From the NCBI RefSeq assembly GCF_021375795.1, contig NZ_JAEIOI010000005.1, forward strand, positions 124,001 through 188,000: a stretch of 64,000 nucleotides of DNA. The letters are read 5' to 3'. The notes beneath the pieces are model-generated. The model saw only the letters and a program-made list of their open reading frames with translations, made no database searches and had not been told where the DNA came from. Shown in pieces: positions 18,026-27,475 of the stretch; the stretch's first letter is position 1, and each line of letters opens with the position of its first letter. This stretch comes from Pseudomonas anguilliseptica (GTDB lineage Bacteria > Pseudomonadota > Gammaproteobacteria > Pseudomonadales > Pseudomonadaceae). The position numbers were made by a program, and so were the translations under genes.

Positions 18026-19585
18026 ATGCCCGCCACTTCCCGCTTTCCCGCTGCTCCCTATGCACTGGCCTTTCTACTCGGTCTGCTGGCCCTCTGTGGG
18101 CTCTGGTTCGGCATTGGCCAACCGGTTGAACTGGCGGACGCCGCCACGCCAACGCACAAGCTGCAATGTGCCTCTTACACGCCGTTCGACAAGGACCAAT
18201 CACCCTTCGATCAGCCCATGCAGTTGCGTCCCGAGCGCATGGAAGCGGATCTGGCTCTGCTGGCCGAGCGCTTCGAGTGTCTGCGCACCTACTCGGTGAC
18301 GGGCCTTGAGGAACTGCCGAATATCGCTCGCAAACACGGCCTGAAGTTGATTGCCGGTGCCTGGGTCAGCCGTAGTCCGGCCGACACTGCCGTTGAAATT
18401 GCCGGGCTGGTAAAGATGGCCAACGCCCATCCTGATGTCATCCAGTCAGTCATCGTCGGCAACGAGGCCCTGCTGCGCAAGGAAGTCACGGCCGCGCAAC
18501 TGGTAGCGCTGATCGAGCAGGTCAAGGCGCAGATCCAGCAGCCGGTGACCTATGCCGATGTCTGGGAGTTCTGGCTCAAGCACCCCGAAGTTGCGCCCGC
18601 AGTGGACTTCATCACCATCCACCTGCTGCCCTACTGGGAAGACAACCCGGCCGGTATTGAAACGGCATTGCATGAAGTCGCCGAGGTGCGCCAGACCTTC
18701 GGCAATGCCTATGCACCCAAGGACATCCTGATCGGTGAAACCGGCTGGCCCAGCGAAGGGCGTCAACGCGAGACCGCCGTACCCAGCCTGGTCAACCAGG
18801 CCAAATTCATCCGTGGTTTTGTCGCCATGGCCGAGCAGAATGGTTGGCACTACAACCTGATCGAAGCCTTCGATCAGCCCTGGAAGCGCATCAGCGAAGG
18901 TGCCGTAGGCGGTTATTGGGGGCTGTATGACACCGACCGCCAGGACAAGTCGATCCTCGCAGGAGCAGTTTCCAACCTGCCGCATTGGCCGGTCTGGCTG
19001 GCCGCCAGCCTGATCCTCTTTGTTGCCACGCTGCTGTTTGCCGGCCGCCCGCAATCGGCCCGCGCCGCCCTGCTGCTGCCCCTGCTGGCCGCCCTAGGGG
19101 CTGGCTGTATCGGCTTGTTTGCAGAGCTGACGCTGGTGACCAGCCGCTATCTGGGTGAGTGGCTGTGGGGCGCGGCGCTGATCACGCTCAACCTGCTGGT
19201 ACTGGCCCATGCGGCCTTGCAACTCAGCCAGACAAGCGGCTGGCGCCTGCAGTTGCGCCAGTGGCTAAGCAGCAAGGCAGCGCTGTGGCTGGTGCTGAGC
19301 GGCTTTGCCGGAGCCGTGATGATGCTGGCGCTGGTGATGGACGCGCGCTACCGCAGTTTCCCCAGCGCCGCGCTGCTGCTGCCGGCAGTGGTGTACCTGT
19401 GCCAGCCCGTCAGCGGCTACCGCCGCGAAGTAGCGTTGCTGGCCCTGCTGATCGGTGCAGGTATCGCCCCGCAGTTGTATCAGGAAACCCTCAGCAACCT
19501 GCAAGCCCTGGGCTGGGCCCTGACCAGCGCCTTGTTGGTCGCTGCACTGTGGCGCAGCCTGCGGGCCAAGGCGCAAACCGCCTGA
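18026..19585 (+). CDS. GH17-like glycoside hydrolase with C-terminal membrane domain
   Basis: A 519-residue membrane protein. A single N-terminal TM helix is followed by a periplasmic GH17-like (beta-1,3-glucanase/glucanosyltransferase) domain (about 40-325). The acid/base glutamate sits in IVGNEALLRKEV (Glu147) and the nucleophile in IGETGWPSEG (Glu238), as in clan GH-A. The C-terminal third (about 330-510) has some six TM helices. This suggests processing of a beta-glucan at the outer face of the inner membrane, with substrate unproven. ATG 18026 is chosen for its compact signal-anchor; ATG 17993 and GTG 17978 are also in frame, and none has a strong ribosome-binding site. Confidence 0.8.
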   Translation: MPATSRFPAAPYALAFLLGLLALCGLWFGIGQPVELADAATPTHKLQCASYTPFDKDQSPFDQPMQLRPERMEADLALLAERFECLRTYSVTGLEELPNIARKHGLKLIAGAWVSRSPADTAVEIAGLVKMANAHPDVIQSVIVGNEALLRKEVTAAQLVALIEQVKAQIQQPVTYADVWEFWLKHPEVAPAVDFITIHLLPYWEDNPAGIETALHEVAEVRQTFGNAYAPKDILIGETGWPSEGRQRETAVPSLVNQAKFIRGFVAMAEQNGWHYNLIEAFDQPWKRISEGAVGGYWGLYDTDRQDKSILAGAVSNLPHWPVWLAASLILFVATLLFAGRPQSARAALLLPLLAALGAGCIGLFAELTLVTSRYLGEWLWGAALITLNLLVLAHAALQLSQTSGWRLQLRQWLSSKAALWLVLSGFAGAVMMLALVMDARYRSFPSAALLLPAVVYLCQPVSGYRREVALLALLIGAGIAPQLYQETLSNLQALGWALTSALLVAALWRSLRAKAQTA

Positions 19586-19954
19586 TCAAGCGGTTTTAGG
19601 CGCACGCACCAAACGCAACAACGCCAGCACCACGGCAAAAACCGCGAGGCTGGCGCTGTACAGCACCAATGCTGGCAGGCCCAGCAGCAAGGCTGGCACC
19701 GCCAGACGCTGCCCCCACACGCCAGGCAGGACAAAGGCCAACAGCGCGCAGCCCAATGCCCCCAGCGACAGTACACGGAAGTGGATCAGCCAGCCGAACA
19801 GCGCCCGCACCTCACAGCTCAGGCGCTGCGGCTCTGCCACGCACACCCCTACCCACAACTCGTTCTCCATCAATTGGTAACGCAGCAGCAGACTGGCAGT
19901 CAGACTCAGGGCAGCTGCGATCAACACGAGGGCCAGGGGCAGGTAACGCGGCAT
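19586..19954 (-). CDS. Small membrane protein of unknown function
   Basis: No family recognised. The 122-residue product has three or four hydrophobic helices (LALVLIAAALSLTASLLLRY near the N-terminus, then around 65-82 and 88-115) and a cysteine pair in the first loop (VGVCVAEPQRLSCEV) that could form a disulfide in the periplasm. I use ATG 19954; an earlier in-frame start at 20014 adds a non-hydrophobic stretch. It is convergent with the GH17-like gene, their stop codons being directly adjacent. Confidence 0.65.
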   Translation of the reverse strand: MPRYLPLALVLIAAALSLTASLLLRYQLMENELWVGVCVAEPQRLSCEVRALFGWLIHFRVLSLGALGCALLAFVLPGVWGQRLAVPALLLGLPALVLYSASLAVFAVVLALLRLVRAPKTA

Positions 19955-20073
19955 ATAAAAGCTCGGGGCAAGAAAATGGCTGCGTAGGATAAGCCGCCGC
20001 GCTGCGGATAACACCCCCCTGCATCTCAGGCAAACGTGCTTGTCGCAGTAACACAGCTACCTTGCCGCAAGTC

Positions 20074-20097
20074 ATTCACACGCGCAGGGCTGTGAAT
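20074..20097. promoter_or_regulatory. Inverted repeat ATTCACA-N10-TGTGAAT upstream of the 190-residue protein gene
   Basis: Perfect 7-bp arms at 20074-20080 and 20091-20097 lie 30-53 bp before the ATG at 20127, and a -10-like TACAAT (20097-20102) overlaps the right arm. The halves are reversed relative to a CRP/Vfr site, so another regulator, or none, is implied. Confidence 0.4.
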
Positions 20098-20126
20098 ACA
20101 ATGCCAATAGGCCCTAGACTCTGCCC

Positions 20127-20699
20127 ATGCCTATCCGTCGTCTAATCCTGATCACTGCCGGCCTGCTTGCCCTGTGGATGCTCTGGGTGATCCTGCTCCC
20201 CAGCCCCGGCAACCTGCCGCCTCGCACTGCGCAGCAGAACGGCAGCTGGCGCGTGGCCGAGCACACCCTCAGCCACCTGCAAGACTTCCAGCTGGAGGCG
20301 CGGATTCTCGGCCGTGAAGACTATTACTTCGACCGCGGTGCCAAGCTCTCGCCCACCGACCTGGCACTCGGCTGGGGGCCGATGGCCAACCCCGAGGTGC
20401 TGCGTCATATCAGCATCAGCCAGCGCAACCGCTGGTACTTCTGGCGCGCCGAACAACTGCCGATCGAGCGGAGGCAGATCGAGATCAACAGCGCCAACAT
20501 GCATATGATCCCGGCCACAGCAGAGGTGGCGAAAACCCTGAGCAAACTCAAACCGGGCCAACAGATTCGATTGGCCGGGCAACTGGTGCGGGTTGACGGC
20601 GACGATGGCTATCGCTGGATCAGCTCACTCAGCCGCGAAGACACCGGGGATGGTGCCTGCGAGCTGATCTGGGTCGAAAACTTACAGGTAGTGCCCTGA
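20127..20699 (+). CDS. Membrane-anchored protein of unknown function
   Basis: No named family recognised. The 190-residue protein has an uncleaved N-terminal TM anchor (ILITAGLLALWMLWVILL, about 7-24) and a soluble, probably periplasmic domain. The domain contains RILGREDYYFDRGAKLSPTDLALGWGPM and SISQRNRWYFWRAEQLPI, then SANMHMIPA and a C-terminal beta-rich part with LSREDTGDGACELIWVE. The pattern of conserved aromatic and charged residues suggests a real, conserved gene. It stands alone between a divergent small membrane protein and the periplasmic hydrolase gene. Confidence 0.75.
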   Translation: MPIRRLILITAGLLALWMLWVILLPSPGNLPPRTAQQNGSWRVAEHTLSHLQDFQLEARILGREDYYFDRGAKLSPTDLALGWGPMANPEVLRHISISQRNRWYFWRAEQLPIERRQIEINSANMHMIPATAEVAKTLSKLKPGQQIRLAGQLVRVDGDDGYRWISSLSREDTGDGACELIWVENLQVVP

Positions 20700-20833
20700 G
20701 CGCCAGCCATTAAACAGTGACACTTTCGCCTGAAAAACTTCAGCGCTATAACTCAACGGCACTTAACCTGGCTTGTGTGGTCAAATCGAGCCGCGTAGCC
20801 CGCAGCACTACCTAGCTCTCAAGAGATTTCGCC

Positions 20834-22132
20834 ATGTCGCCTGTCCCTCGTCTGCTTGCCCTGCTCAGTTGCCTGGCCCTGACTGCCTCAGTCAGCGCGG
20901 CCGATATCGACGTTAATAGCTATGGCTACCCGCTGAGCAACCCGTTCGAGGCCACTCTGGCCACCACCCCGCCCGAACTGCGTCCAACACTGCCCGCCGA
21001 TGCCGATATCAACCAGGCGGACTACCAGGCCAAACTGCGCCCGGAGCGCGAATTCGAGGTACCGGAGAACTTCTGGCCCGTCACCAAGATGCGCTATCGC
21101 CTGGCCAAGCAGTCAGGCGAAGCGCCGCTGATCTTTATCATTGCCGGCACCGGTGCACATTACGCCAGCGGTACCCCGGAATACCTGAAGAAGCTGTTCT
21201 ACGGCGCCGGCTACCATGTGGTGCAGCTGTCATCACCCACCAGCTATGACTTCATGACAGCCGCCTCGCGCTTTGCCACCCCCGGCATTACCCGCGATGA
21301 CGCTGACGATCTGTACCGCGCCATGCAGGCCGTGCGGGCACAGCATCCACGCCTGAAAGTCAGTGAATTCCACCTCACCGGCTACAGCCTGGGCGCGCTG
21401 CAGGCAGCCTTTGTCAGCGAGCTGGACGAAACCCGGCGCAGCTTCAATTTCAAGCGCGTGCTGCTGCTCAACCCGCCGGTCAATCTCTACACCTCGGTCA
21501 GCAATCTTGACCGTCTGGTACAAACCAAGGTCAAGGGCATCGACAGTAGCACCACCTTCTATGAACTGGTGCTGGGCAAGCTCACTCGCTACTTCCAGGA
21601 CAAGGGCTATGTCGATATCAACGACGCCTTGCTCTATGACTTCCAGAATTCCAAGGAAAAACTCAGCGACGAGCAGATGGCCATGCTGATCGGCGCAGCG
21701 TTCCGCTTCTCCTCCGCCGATATCGCTTTCACCTCGGACCTGATCAACCGACGCGGGCTGATCACCCCGGTCAGTTACCCGATCAAGGAAGGCACCAGCC
21801 TGACGCCCTTCTTCAAGCGCGCGCTGCAATGCGACTTTGACTGCTACCTGACCGAGCAGCTCATCCCCATGTGGCGAGCCCGCTATGACGGCGGCAGCCT
21901 GGCGCAACTGATTGACCAGGTCAGCCTGTATGCCCTGACCGATTACCTGAAAAACAGCAGCAAGATTGCCGTCATGCACAACGCCGATGACGTGATTCTC
22001 GGCCCTGGCGACCTGGGCTACCTGCGCAGCACCTTTGGTGAACGGCTGACGGTCTACCCGCTGGGTGGCCATTGCGGCAACCTCAACTACCGCGTCAACA
22101 GCGACGCCATGCTGGAGTTCTTCCGTGGCTAA
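20834..22132 (+). CDS. Periplasmic alpha/beta hydrolase upstream of mlaA
   Basis: A 432-residue protein with a cleavable signal peptide (about residues 1-22, cut after SVSA). The body contains an alpha/beta hydrolase pattern: FIIAGTG near 100, nucleophile elbow TGYSLGA (Ser185), an acidic pair in HNADDVILGPGD (Asp385/386) and a terminal GGHCGNL histidine (about 413). A triad of Ser, Asp and His is therefore likely intact. Relatives are sometimes labelled serine/threonine protein kinase in databases, but no kinase motif is present. It overlaps mlaA by 8 bp, so a role in outer-membrane lipid turnover is a reasonable guess, not shown by the sequence. Confidence 0.75.
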   Translation: MSPVPRLLALLSCLALTASVSAADIDVNSYGYPLSNPFEATLATTPPELRPTLPADADINQADYQAKLRPEREFEVPENFWPVTKMRYRLAKQSGEAPLIFIIAGTGAHYASGTPEYLKKLFYGAGYHVVQLSSPTSYDFMTAASRFATPGITRDDADDLYRAMQAVRAQHPRLKVSEFHLTGYSLGALQAAFVSELDETRRSFNFKRVLLLNPPVNLYTSVSNLDRLVQTKVKGIDSSTTFYELVLGKLTRYFQDKGYVDINDALLYDFQNSKEKLSDEQMAMLIGAAFRFSSADIAFTSDLINRRGLITPVSYPIKEGTSLTPFFKRALQCDFDCYLTEQLIPMWRARYDGGSLAQLIDQVSLYALTDYLKNSSKIAVMHNADDVILGPGDLGYLRSTFGERLTVYPLGGHCGNLNYRVNSDAMLEFFRG

Positions 22133-22901
22133 GCCTCTTTCCCTTGCCCTGTTCATTGGCCTGCTGCTGGGCAGCAACCTGGCCAACGCCGAACACAGCG
22201 CCGATGCCGATGGCTTCAAGCGGCCGCTGCAGCACCTGCAGTTCAACCCGGGGCTGGATCAGCGCGAATTCGAGCGCTCCACCCTCTCCGCTCTGAACGT
22301 TTATGACCCACTGGAGTCATGGAACCGCCGCGTGTATCACTTCAACTACCGCTTCGATGAGTGGGTGTTCCTGCCGATTGTCGATGGCTATCGCTATGTC
22401 ACCCCCACTCTGGTGCAAAACGGCATCAGCAACTTTTTCAGCAACCTGAGTGATGTACCCAACCTGCTCAACAGCGCACTGCAGCTCAAGGGCAAGCGCA
22501 CCATGCAGACCACCGCCCGCCTGCTGCTCAATACAACGATCGGCGTGGCCGGCCTGTGGGACCCGGCCACGCGCATGGGCCTGCCCAAACAGAAGGAAGA
22601 CTTCGGTCAGACCCTCGGCTACTACGGCACACCGGCTGGGCCGTACCTGATCCTGCCATTGCTGGGGCCCTCGAACCTGCGTGATACCGGCGGCCTGGTG
22701 GCGGACTTTGCCGCGAAAAGCCAGATCAACTGGCTGAACGTGGCCGAGGCCAGCACCAGCCATCCGGAAATCACCCTGCTGGAAGTGGTCGATCAGCGCT
22801 CCACGGTGAACTTCCGCTACGGCCAGCTCAACTCGCCCTTCGAATACGAGAAGATTCGCTTCTTCTATCACGAGTCACGCAAGCTGCAGATTGCCGAGTA
22901 A
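22125..22901 (+). CDS. mlaA: MlaA (VacJ) phospholipid-asymmetry protein
   Basis: Outer-membrane component that removes phospholipids from the outer leaflet and passes them to the Mla pathway. The 258-residue protein has the family core YDPLESWNRRVYHFNYRFDEWVFLPI, then NGISNFFSNLSDVPNLLN, LLLNTTIGVAGLWDPA and FGQTLGYYGTPAGPYLILPLLGPSNLRD. Start: GTG 22125, overlapping the hydrolase stop, with GGAG seven bases upstream. This gives a signal peptide ending LANA without a lipobox cysteine, unlike the lipoprotein VacJ of E. coli. The mlaFEDCB transport genes are not in the window. Confidence 0.92.
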   Translation: MAKPLSLALFIGLLLGSNLANAEHSADADGFKRPLQHLQFNPGLDQREFERSTLSALNVYDPLESWNRRVYHFNYRFDEWVFLPIVDGYRYVTPTLVQNGISNFFSNLSDVPNLLNSALQLKGKRTMQTTARLLLNTTIGVAGLWDPATRMGLPKQKEDFGQTLGYYGTPAGPYLILPLLGPSNLRDTGGLVADFAAKSQINWLNVAEASTSHPEITLLEVVDQRSTVNFRYGQLNSPFEYEKIRFFYHESRKLQIAE

Positions 22902-22913
22902 CGCCACACATAG

Positions 22914-22950
22914 AAAGGCCGCCGACAGTGCGAACTGCGGCGGCCTTTTA
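22914..22950. terminator. Bidirectional terminator between mlaA and the ccm operon
   Basis: Stem AAAGGCCGCC / GGCGGCCTTT around a 15-nt loop, with TTTTATTTT on the plus strand and a shorter T-run on the minus strand. It lies between the convergent mlaA and lipoprotein genes and can end both transcripts. Confidence 0.85.
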
Positions 22951-22967
22951 TTTTGCCTGGTGCGTGA

Positions 22968-23294
22968 CTAGTGCGCGTAACGACGATACAACCCAGGCGG
23001 CACGCCGCTGCTGTCGGTAGGCAACCAGGGCCCCTGCGGGGTGCTCGCCCAGCTCCAGCCGTCATTCCAGCGATAATAGGTGCGCTCGCGGTAATACAGG
23101 TCAGCGCTGCCAGCCACCACGTACACACCCAGTGCTGCATCCCAACGGCTCTGCACCCCAGGTGGTGGAGCAAAGCGCGGGTGATTGCTGCTGCCGCTCG
23201 GCGTGTTGACGGGCACAGTGGCCAGCGGCAGCTGCACGCAACCCGTCAGCCCAAGCAGACCGGCGAGTACGACACCCCGCAGCAACGCCCTCAT
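22968..23294 (-). CDS. Small lipoprotein of unknown function, last gene of the ccm operon
   Basis: A 108-residue protein with a lipoprotein signal peptide ending in the lipobox LTGC (Cys19). The mature part is proline-, tryptophan- and tyrosine-rich ([24 protein letters not shown]), a pattern shared with small YXWXXXG-like envelope proteins. I cannot assign a function. Its start overlaps the ccmI stop (ATGA), so it is translated with the cytochrome c maturation genes, and it is followed by a bidirectional terminator. Confidence 0.75.
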   Translation of the reverse strand: MRALLRGVVLAGLLGLTGCVQLPLATVPVNTPSGSSNHPRFAPPPGVQSRWDAALGVYVVAGSADLYYRERTYYRWNDGWSWASTPQGPWLPTDSSGVPPGLYRRYAH

Positions 23295-24490
23295 GGCGCT
23301 TTGCTGTCGGCGCTGTCGATCAGCAACTGCTGCAACTCAGTGCTCTTGCTGGCCAGCGGCTGGCTGCTGCCAATCCACTCGCCGGCGGTGGCATTGCCAC
23401 TGCGCGAGATCCGCGCGACCAGCTGCACCTGCTCGAAACCGGAGATTTTCAGCTGCGGCATCATCGCATCGCTGTCCGACAGACTGACTTCAGCCGGCAG
23501 GTCAGCCACGCTCAAGCGCTTGACCGCCAGCGGCATGGGCGGGCCGGAAACCGCACGGGCAAACACGAACACCGCATCGCCTGGTTGCACTTTGGCCTGC
23601 AGCGCTGGCGCCAACTCGACTCGCACCGTCAGGCCCTGGCTGGTCGCTGGCGCGGCGGCAGCGGGCTCGCCCAACTGTTCACGCGCACGCTCAATGCCGC
23701 CCTGAATGGCCTGGCGAGACGGGTCTTCAGCTGGCAACACGGCCACCAGTTGCTGCCAGTGACCGATGGCTTTCTGGAACTTGCCGCTTTCATAGGCGGC
23801 AATCCCCAGCAGCCCCAGGCTGGTGACTTCGGCCGGGTCGGCTTTCAGGGCCTCGTCGGTCAACGCCTGTAGCTGTGCAGTCCATTGCTTGTCACTGGCG
23901 AAATACAGCGCCTGAGCCCATTGCCCGAGCAGCTCCGGCTCGCGCCCGGCCACACCGACAGCGTGCTCGAAGGCCAGCGCCGCATCAGCCGCCCGCTCTT
24001 GGGCCATGTAGGTGCGCCCCAGGAAGTACCAGCTCTCGGCTGATTCGGGGTTGCTCTTGACCGCTGCTTCCAGGCGCGCGGTCATTTCCTCGATGGTCTT
24101 CGGCTGCGCGGCAAAGGTCTGCGCCCGTTCAACGTCGTCGATGGCCCCCCAGTGCAAGTACAGGCCATAACCCAACAAGGGCATCAGCAAGGCGGCGATC
24201 AAGGGAATCTTGCCACCCAGCGTACGCTGGGTCGGTTTGGCCAACGCCCCTTCGGTGTCGGCCAACAGCTCACGGGCCGCCTCATCACGGCCGCTGGCCA
24301 GTTGCTGATCATTCAACGCACCTGCTGCGTGTTGCGCCTGCAACTCTTGCAAACGCTCCTGATACAGGGTCACGTTGAGGGCCGTACGGTCTTCTTCAGC
24401 CTGCGCCTTGCGGCCACGTAGCACCGGAATCAGCAGAAACGCCAGGGCCGTAAGTAACAGCAGACCGGCGCACAACCAGAATTCAATCAT
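23291..24490 (-). CDS. ccmI: Cytochrome c maturation protein CcmI (apocytochrome chaperone)
   Basis: Binds apocytochrome c C-termini and hands them to the heme lyase CcmF/H. The 399-residue protein has an N-terminal two-helix membrane part (TM at about 4-22 and 93-110 around a coiled loop with [14 protein letters not shown]) and a periplasmic TPR domain (about 120-270, with [28 protein letters not shown]). A C-terminal beta-rich part follows. Its start shares one base with the ccmH stop. Confidence 0.92.
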   Translation of the reverse strand: MIEFWLCAGLLLLTALAFLLIPVLRGRKAQAEEDRTALNVTLYQERLQELQAQHAAGALNDQQLASGRDEAARELLADTEGALAKPTQRTLGGKIPLIAALLMPLLGYGLYLHWGAIDDVERAQTFAAQPKTIEEMTARLEAAVKSNPESAESWYFLGRTYMAQERAADAALAFEHAVGVAGREPELLGQWAQALYFASDKQWTAQLQALTDEALKADPAEVTSLGLLGIAAYESGKFQKAIGHWQQLVAVLPAEDPSRQAIQGGIERAREQLGEPAAAAPATSQGLTVRVELAPALQAKVQPGDAVFVFARAVSGPPMPLAVKRLSVADLPAEVSLSDSDAMMPQLKISGFEQVQLVARISRSGNATAGEWIGSSQPLASKSTELQQLLIDSADSKAP

Positions 24491-24972
24491 CAGTCTTTCT
24501 TATCCACAGGCGTTTGATTAAGCAGAGCAGTCAGGCGCTGCTGTTCATCGGCAGACAGGCCGCTGGCGACAACACCCGGCTTGCTACGACGACGCAACAG
24601 GATGACCCCAAGCAGGACGAAACCGCCGGCCAGCAAACCCGCCGGGCCATACCACAGCAGCAAGGTGCGCGCGGTGACTGGCGGCTTGTAGAGCACGAAA
24701 TCGCCATAACGGCTGACCAGAAAATCAATGATCTGCTCATTGCTCTGGCCTTCCTCCAGCATGCGATAGATTTGCGCACGCAGGTCCATGGCAATCGGCG
24801 CATCGGAGTCGGCGATGTTCTGGTTCTGACACTTGGGGCAACGCAGCTCTTCCACCAAGTTGCGGTAACGCTCGCGCTCGGCCTCAGTGGCAAATTCGTA
24901 GGTGTCGATAGCGGCCTGGGCAGTGCCCAGCAAAGCCAGGCCCAGCACCGCAGCACTCAGCAGACGCTTCAT
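24490..24972 (-). CDS. ccmH: Cytochrome c maturation protein CcmH (thiol oxidoreductase)
   Basis: Membrane-anchored reductant of apocytochrome heme-binding cysteines. The 160-residue product has a signal peptide ending AQAA, the active site [19 protein letters not shown] (LRCxxCQ) near residue 43, and one TM helix ([22 protein letters not shown], about 104-125). It corresponds to the short CcmH/CcmL type; the TPR part is the separate ccmI. Translationally coupled to ccmG by a 4-bp overlap. Confidence 0.95.
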   Translation of the reverse strand: MKRLLSAAVLGLALLGTAQAAIDTYEFATEAERERYRNLVEELRCPKCQNQNIADSDAPIAMDLRAQIYRMLEEGQSNEQIIDFLVSRYGDFVLYKPPVTARTLLLWYGPAGLLAGGFVLLGVILLRRRSKPGVVASGLSADEQQRLTALLNQTPVDKKD

Positions 24973-25505
24973 GGCTGGGCCTCATCGACAAGGGCCTGAT
25001 ACAGCGGGGCCAGTTGTTCGCGCCAGACACGTTCATCGATCACACCGACAAATTTGTGACGGATAATGCCGTCCTTGTCGATCAGGAAGGTCTCGGGTGC
25101 ACCGTACACGCCCAGGTCCAGGCCCAGGGTGCCACGCGCATCGTTGATGTTCAGCTGATAGGGGTCGTGAAACTCCACCAGCCACTTCTGCGCGGCGGCG
25201 TTGTCATCCTTGTAGTTGACCCCGTAGATGGTCACGCCCAGTTTGGCCAGCTTGTTCAGCACCGGGTGCTCAACGCGACACGCCACGCACCAGGTGGCCC
25301 AGACGTTGACCAGCGCCGGCTTGCCCTTGAGATCAGCCTCGGTAAGCAGCTTGCCATCCTGCACCGCCGGCAGGGAGAAGGCCGGCAGTGGTTTGCCGAT
25401 CAGCGCCGAGGGCAGCTCGGAAGGATCGAGAAACAGCCCACGGTAGAGAAACACCGCCACACCAAGAAAGATCAGCAGCGGTAACAGCAGCAATAAACGC
25501 TTCAT
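24969..25505 (-). CDS. ccmG: Thioredoxin-like protein CcmG/DsbE
   Basis: Periplasmic thiol-disulfide reductant that keeps apocytochrome c or CcmH reduced. The 178-residue protein has one N-terminal TM anchor and a thioredoxin fold with VNVWATWCVACRVEHPVL (WCxxC active site, about 75-82), the YGVNYKDD stretch, and the cis-Pro region GAPETFLIDKDG. Overlaps both neighbours by 4 bp. Confidence 0.95.
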   Translation of the reverse strand: MKRLLLLLPLLIFLGVAVFLYRGLFLDPSELPSALIGKPLPAFSLPAVQDGKLLTEADLKGKPALVNVWATWCVACRVEHPVLNKLAKLGVTIYGVNYKDDNAAAQKWLVEFHDPYQLNINDARGTLGLDLGVYGAPETFLIDKDGIIRHKFVGVIDERVWREQLAPLYQALVDEAQP

Positions 25506-27475
25506 GCCTGCGCCCCCGCCATGCCCAGTGCGTCACGCACGCGGGTACGTACCTTCATCCGGTAGCGCTTGTCAGCCGCCGCCAGGAAGCCACCAAAGCC
25601 CATCAGCAGCGCACCGAACCAGATCCAGCGGACGAACGGCTTGATGTGCACACGTACCGCCCAGGCACCCTCCCCCAGCGGCTCGCCCAGGGCAACGAAC
25701 AGGTCACGGGTGATCCCGGCGTCGATACCGGCCTCTGTCATCACCGACTGCTGCACGGTGTACAGGCGCTTCTCAGGGTGGAGCACAGCGATCTGCTTGC
25801 CATCTTCGAAAATACGCACGGTGCCTTTGTCCGAGGTGAAGTTCGGCCCCTCGAAGTGCTCGGCACCCTCAAAGGTGAACTGATAACCACCGATCTCCAC
25901 CGACTCGCCCGGCGCCATGCGCATATCGCGCTCGAAGCTGCCCATGCTGGTCAGCACGACGCCCAGGGCACACACCGCCATGCCCAGGTGGGCCATCTGC
26001 ATACCCCAGTAGCTGCGGGTCAGGCTTGGCAGACCTTTGAGCAGACCTTTATGGCGGGTCTTTTCGAGAATATCGCGTACACCGGCCAGCACCACCCAGG
26101 CCGCCAACAGGCAGACACCTAGCACTGCCCAGTTGAAATCACCGACCAGGAAGGTGGCGATTAGCGCCAGCACCACGCTGCCGATCAGTACTGGGGCGAG
26201 CATGCCAAGCAGCCACTGCAGCGGCGTATCCTTCCAGCGCACGATCACCCCAACCGCAATCATCGCCATCAGCAGGCCCATCAGCGGTACGAACAAGGCA
26301 TTGAAGTACGGCGGGCCCACCGACAACTTGGCGCCGGTGGTGGCATCCAGCACCAACGGGTAAAGGGTGCCGAGCAGGATCATCGCAGCGGACACCACCA
26401 GAATCAGGTTGTTGACCAGCAGCAGGGTCTCCCGCGACCACAGGGCAAAACCAACCTGGCTCTTCACCACCGGTGCACGGATGGCAAACAGCGCCAAGGA
26501 GCTGCCCACCACGATCAGCAGAAACACCAGAATAAACACGCCGCGCTCAGGATCACTGGCGAAGGCATGCACCGAGGTCAGCACCCCGGAACGGACCAGG
26601 AAGGTGCCCAGCAGACTCAAGGAGAACGCGGCAATCGCCAGCAGCACAGTCCAGCTTTTGAACACGCCGCGCTTTTCCGTCACCGCCAGGGAGTGGATCA
26701 ACGCAGTGCCGACCAACCAGGGCATAAAGGAGGCGTTTTCCACCGGGTCCCAGAACCACCAGCCACCCCAGCCCAGTTCGTAGTAGGCCCACCACGAGCC
26801 CAACGCGATACCGATGCCGAGGAAGGCCCAGGCAACGATAGTCCACGGCCGCGACCAGCGCGCCCAGGCCGCATCGAGCTTGCCGCCGAGCAAGGCGGCA
26901 ATGGCGAAAGCGAAGGCCACGGAGAAGCCGACATAACCCATGTAGAGCATCGGTGGGTGGATGATCAGGCCAAAGTCCTGCAACAGTGGGTTGAGGTCGC
27001 GGCCATCAGCCGGGGTATTGAACAGCAAGCGTTCAAACGGATTGGAGGTGATGATCAGAAACAGCAGAAAACCGATGCTGATGATGCCCATCACGGCCAA
27101 CACGCGGGCGAGCATCTCTTCCGGCAACTGCCGCGAGAAGATCGACACGGCAAAGGTCCAACCGGCGAGGATCAGCCCCCAGAGCAGCAGCGACCCTTCG
27201 TGGGCGCCCCACACGGCACTGAACTTGTAGTACCAGGGCAGTGCGCTGTTGGAGTTGTTAGCCACATAGGCGACGGTGAAATCGTCAACCATAAAGGCGT
27301 AGGTCAGGCAGATAAAGGCGAACAGCATAAAGGCGAACTGCCCCCAGGCAGCCGGCTGCGCCAGGCTCATCCACTGACGATCACCGCGCCAGGCACCGAT
27401 CAGCGGCAGCGTCGCCTGCACCAGCGCCATGCACAGCGCCAGGATCATCGCCAGATGGCCAAGTTCGGGGATCAT
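25502..27475 (-). CDS. ccmF: Cytochrome c heme lyase subunit CcmF
   Basis: Integral membrane component that attaches heme from holo-CcmE to apocytochrome c. The 657-residue protein has about 14-15 TM helices and the tryptophan-rich WWD signature [19 protein letters not shown], preceded by conserved [11 protein letters not shown]. The conserved histidine-bearing loops are in place, and a large C-terminal periplasmic loop (about 510-615) ends before the last TM. Coupled to ccmE upstream and ccmG downstream. Confidence 0.97.
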   Translation of the reverse strand: MIPELGHLAMILALCMALVQATLPLIGAWRGDRQWMSLAQPAAWGQFAFMLFAFICLTYAFMVDDFTVAYVANNSNSALPWYYKFSAVWGAHEGSLLLWGLILAGWTFAVSIFSRQLPEEMLARVLAVMGIISIGFLLFLIITSNPFERLLFNTPADGRDLNPLLQDFGLIIHPPMLYMGYVGFSVAFAFAIAALLGGKLDAAWARWSRPWTIVAWAFLGIGIALGSWWAYYELGWGGWWFWDPVENASFMPWLVGTALIHSLAVTEKRGVFKSWTVLLAIAAFSLSLLGTFLVRSGVLTSVHAFASDPERGVFILVFLLIVVGSSLALFAIRAPVVKSQVGFALWSRETLLLVNNLILVVSAAMILLGTLYPLVLDATTGAKLSVGPPYFNALFVPLMGLLMAMIAVGVIVRWKDTPLQWLLGMLAPVLIGSVVLALIATFLVGDFNWAVLGVCLLAAWVVLAGVRDILEKTRHKGLLKGLPSLTRSYWGMQMAHLGMAVCALGVVLTSMGSFERDMRMAPGESVEIGGYQFTFEGAEHFEGPNFTSDKGTVRIFEDGKQIAVLHPEKRLYTVQQSVMTEAGIDAGITRDLFVALGEPLGEGAWAVRVHIKPFVRWIWFGALLMGFGGFLAAADKRYRMKVRTRVRDALGMAGAQA

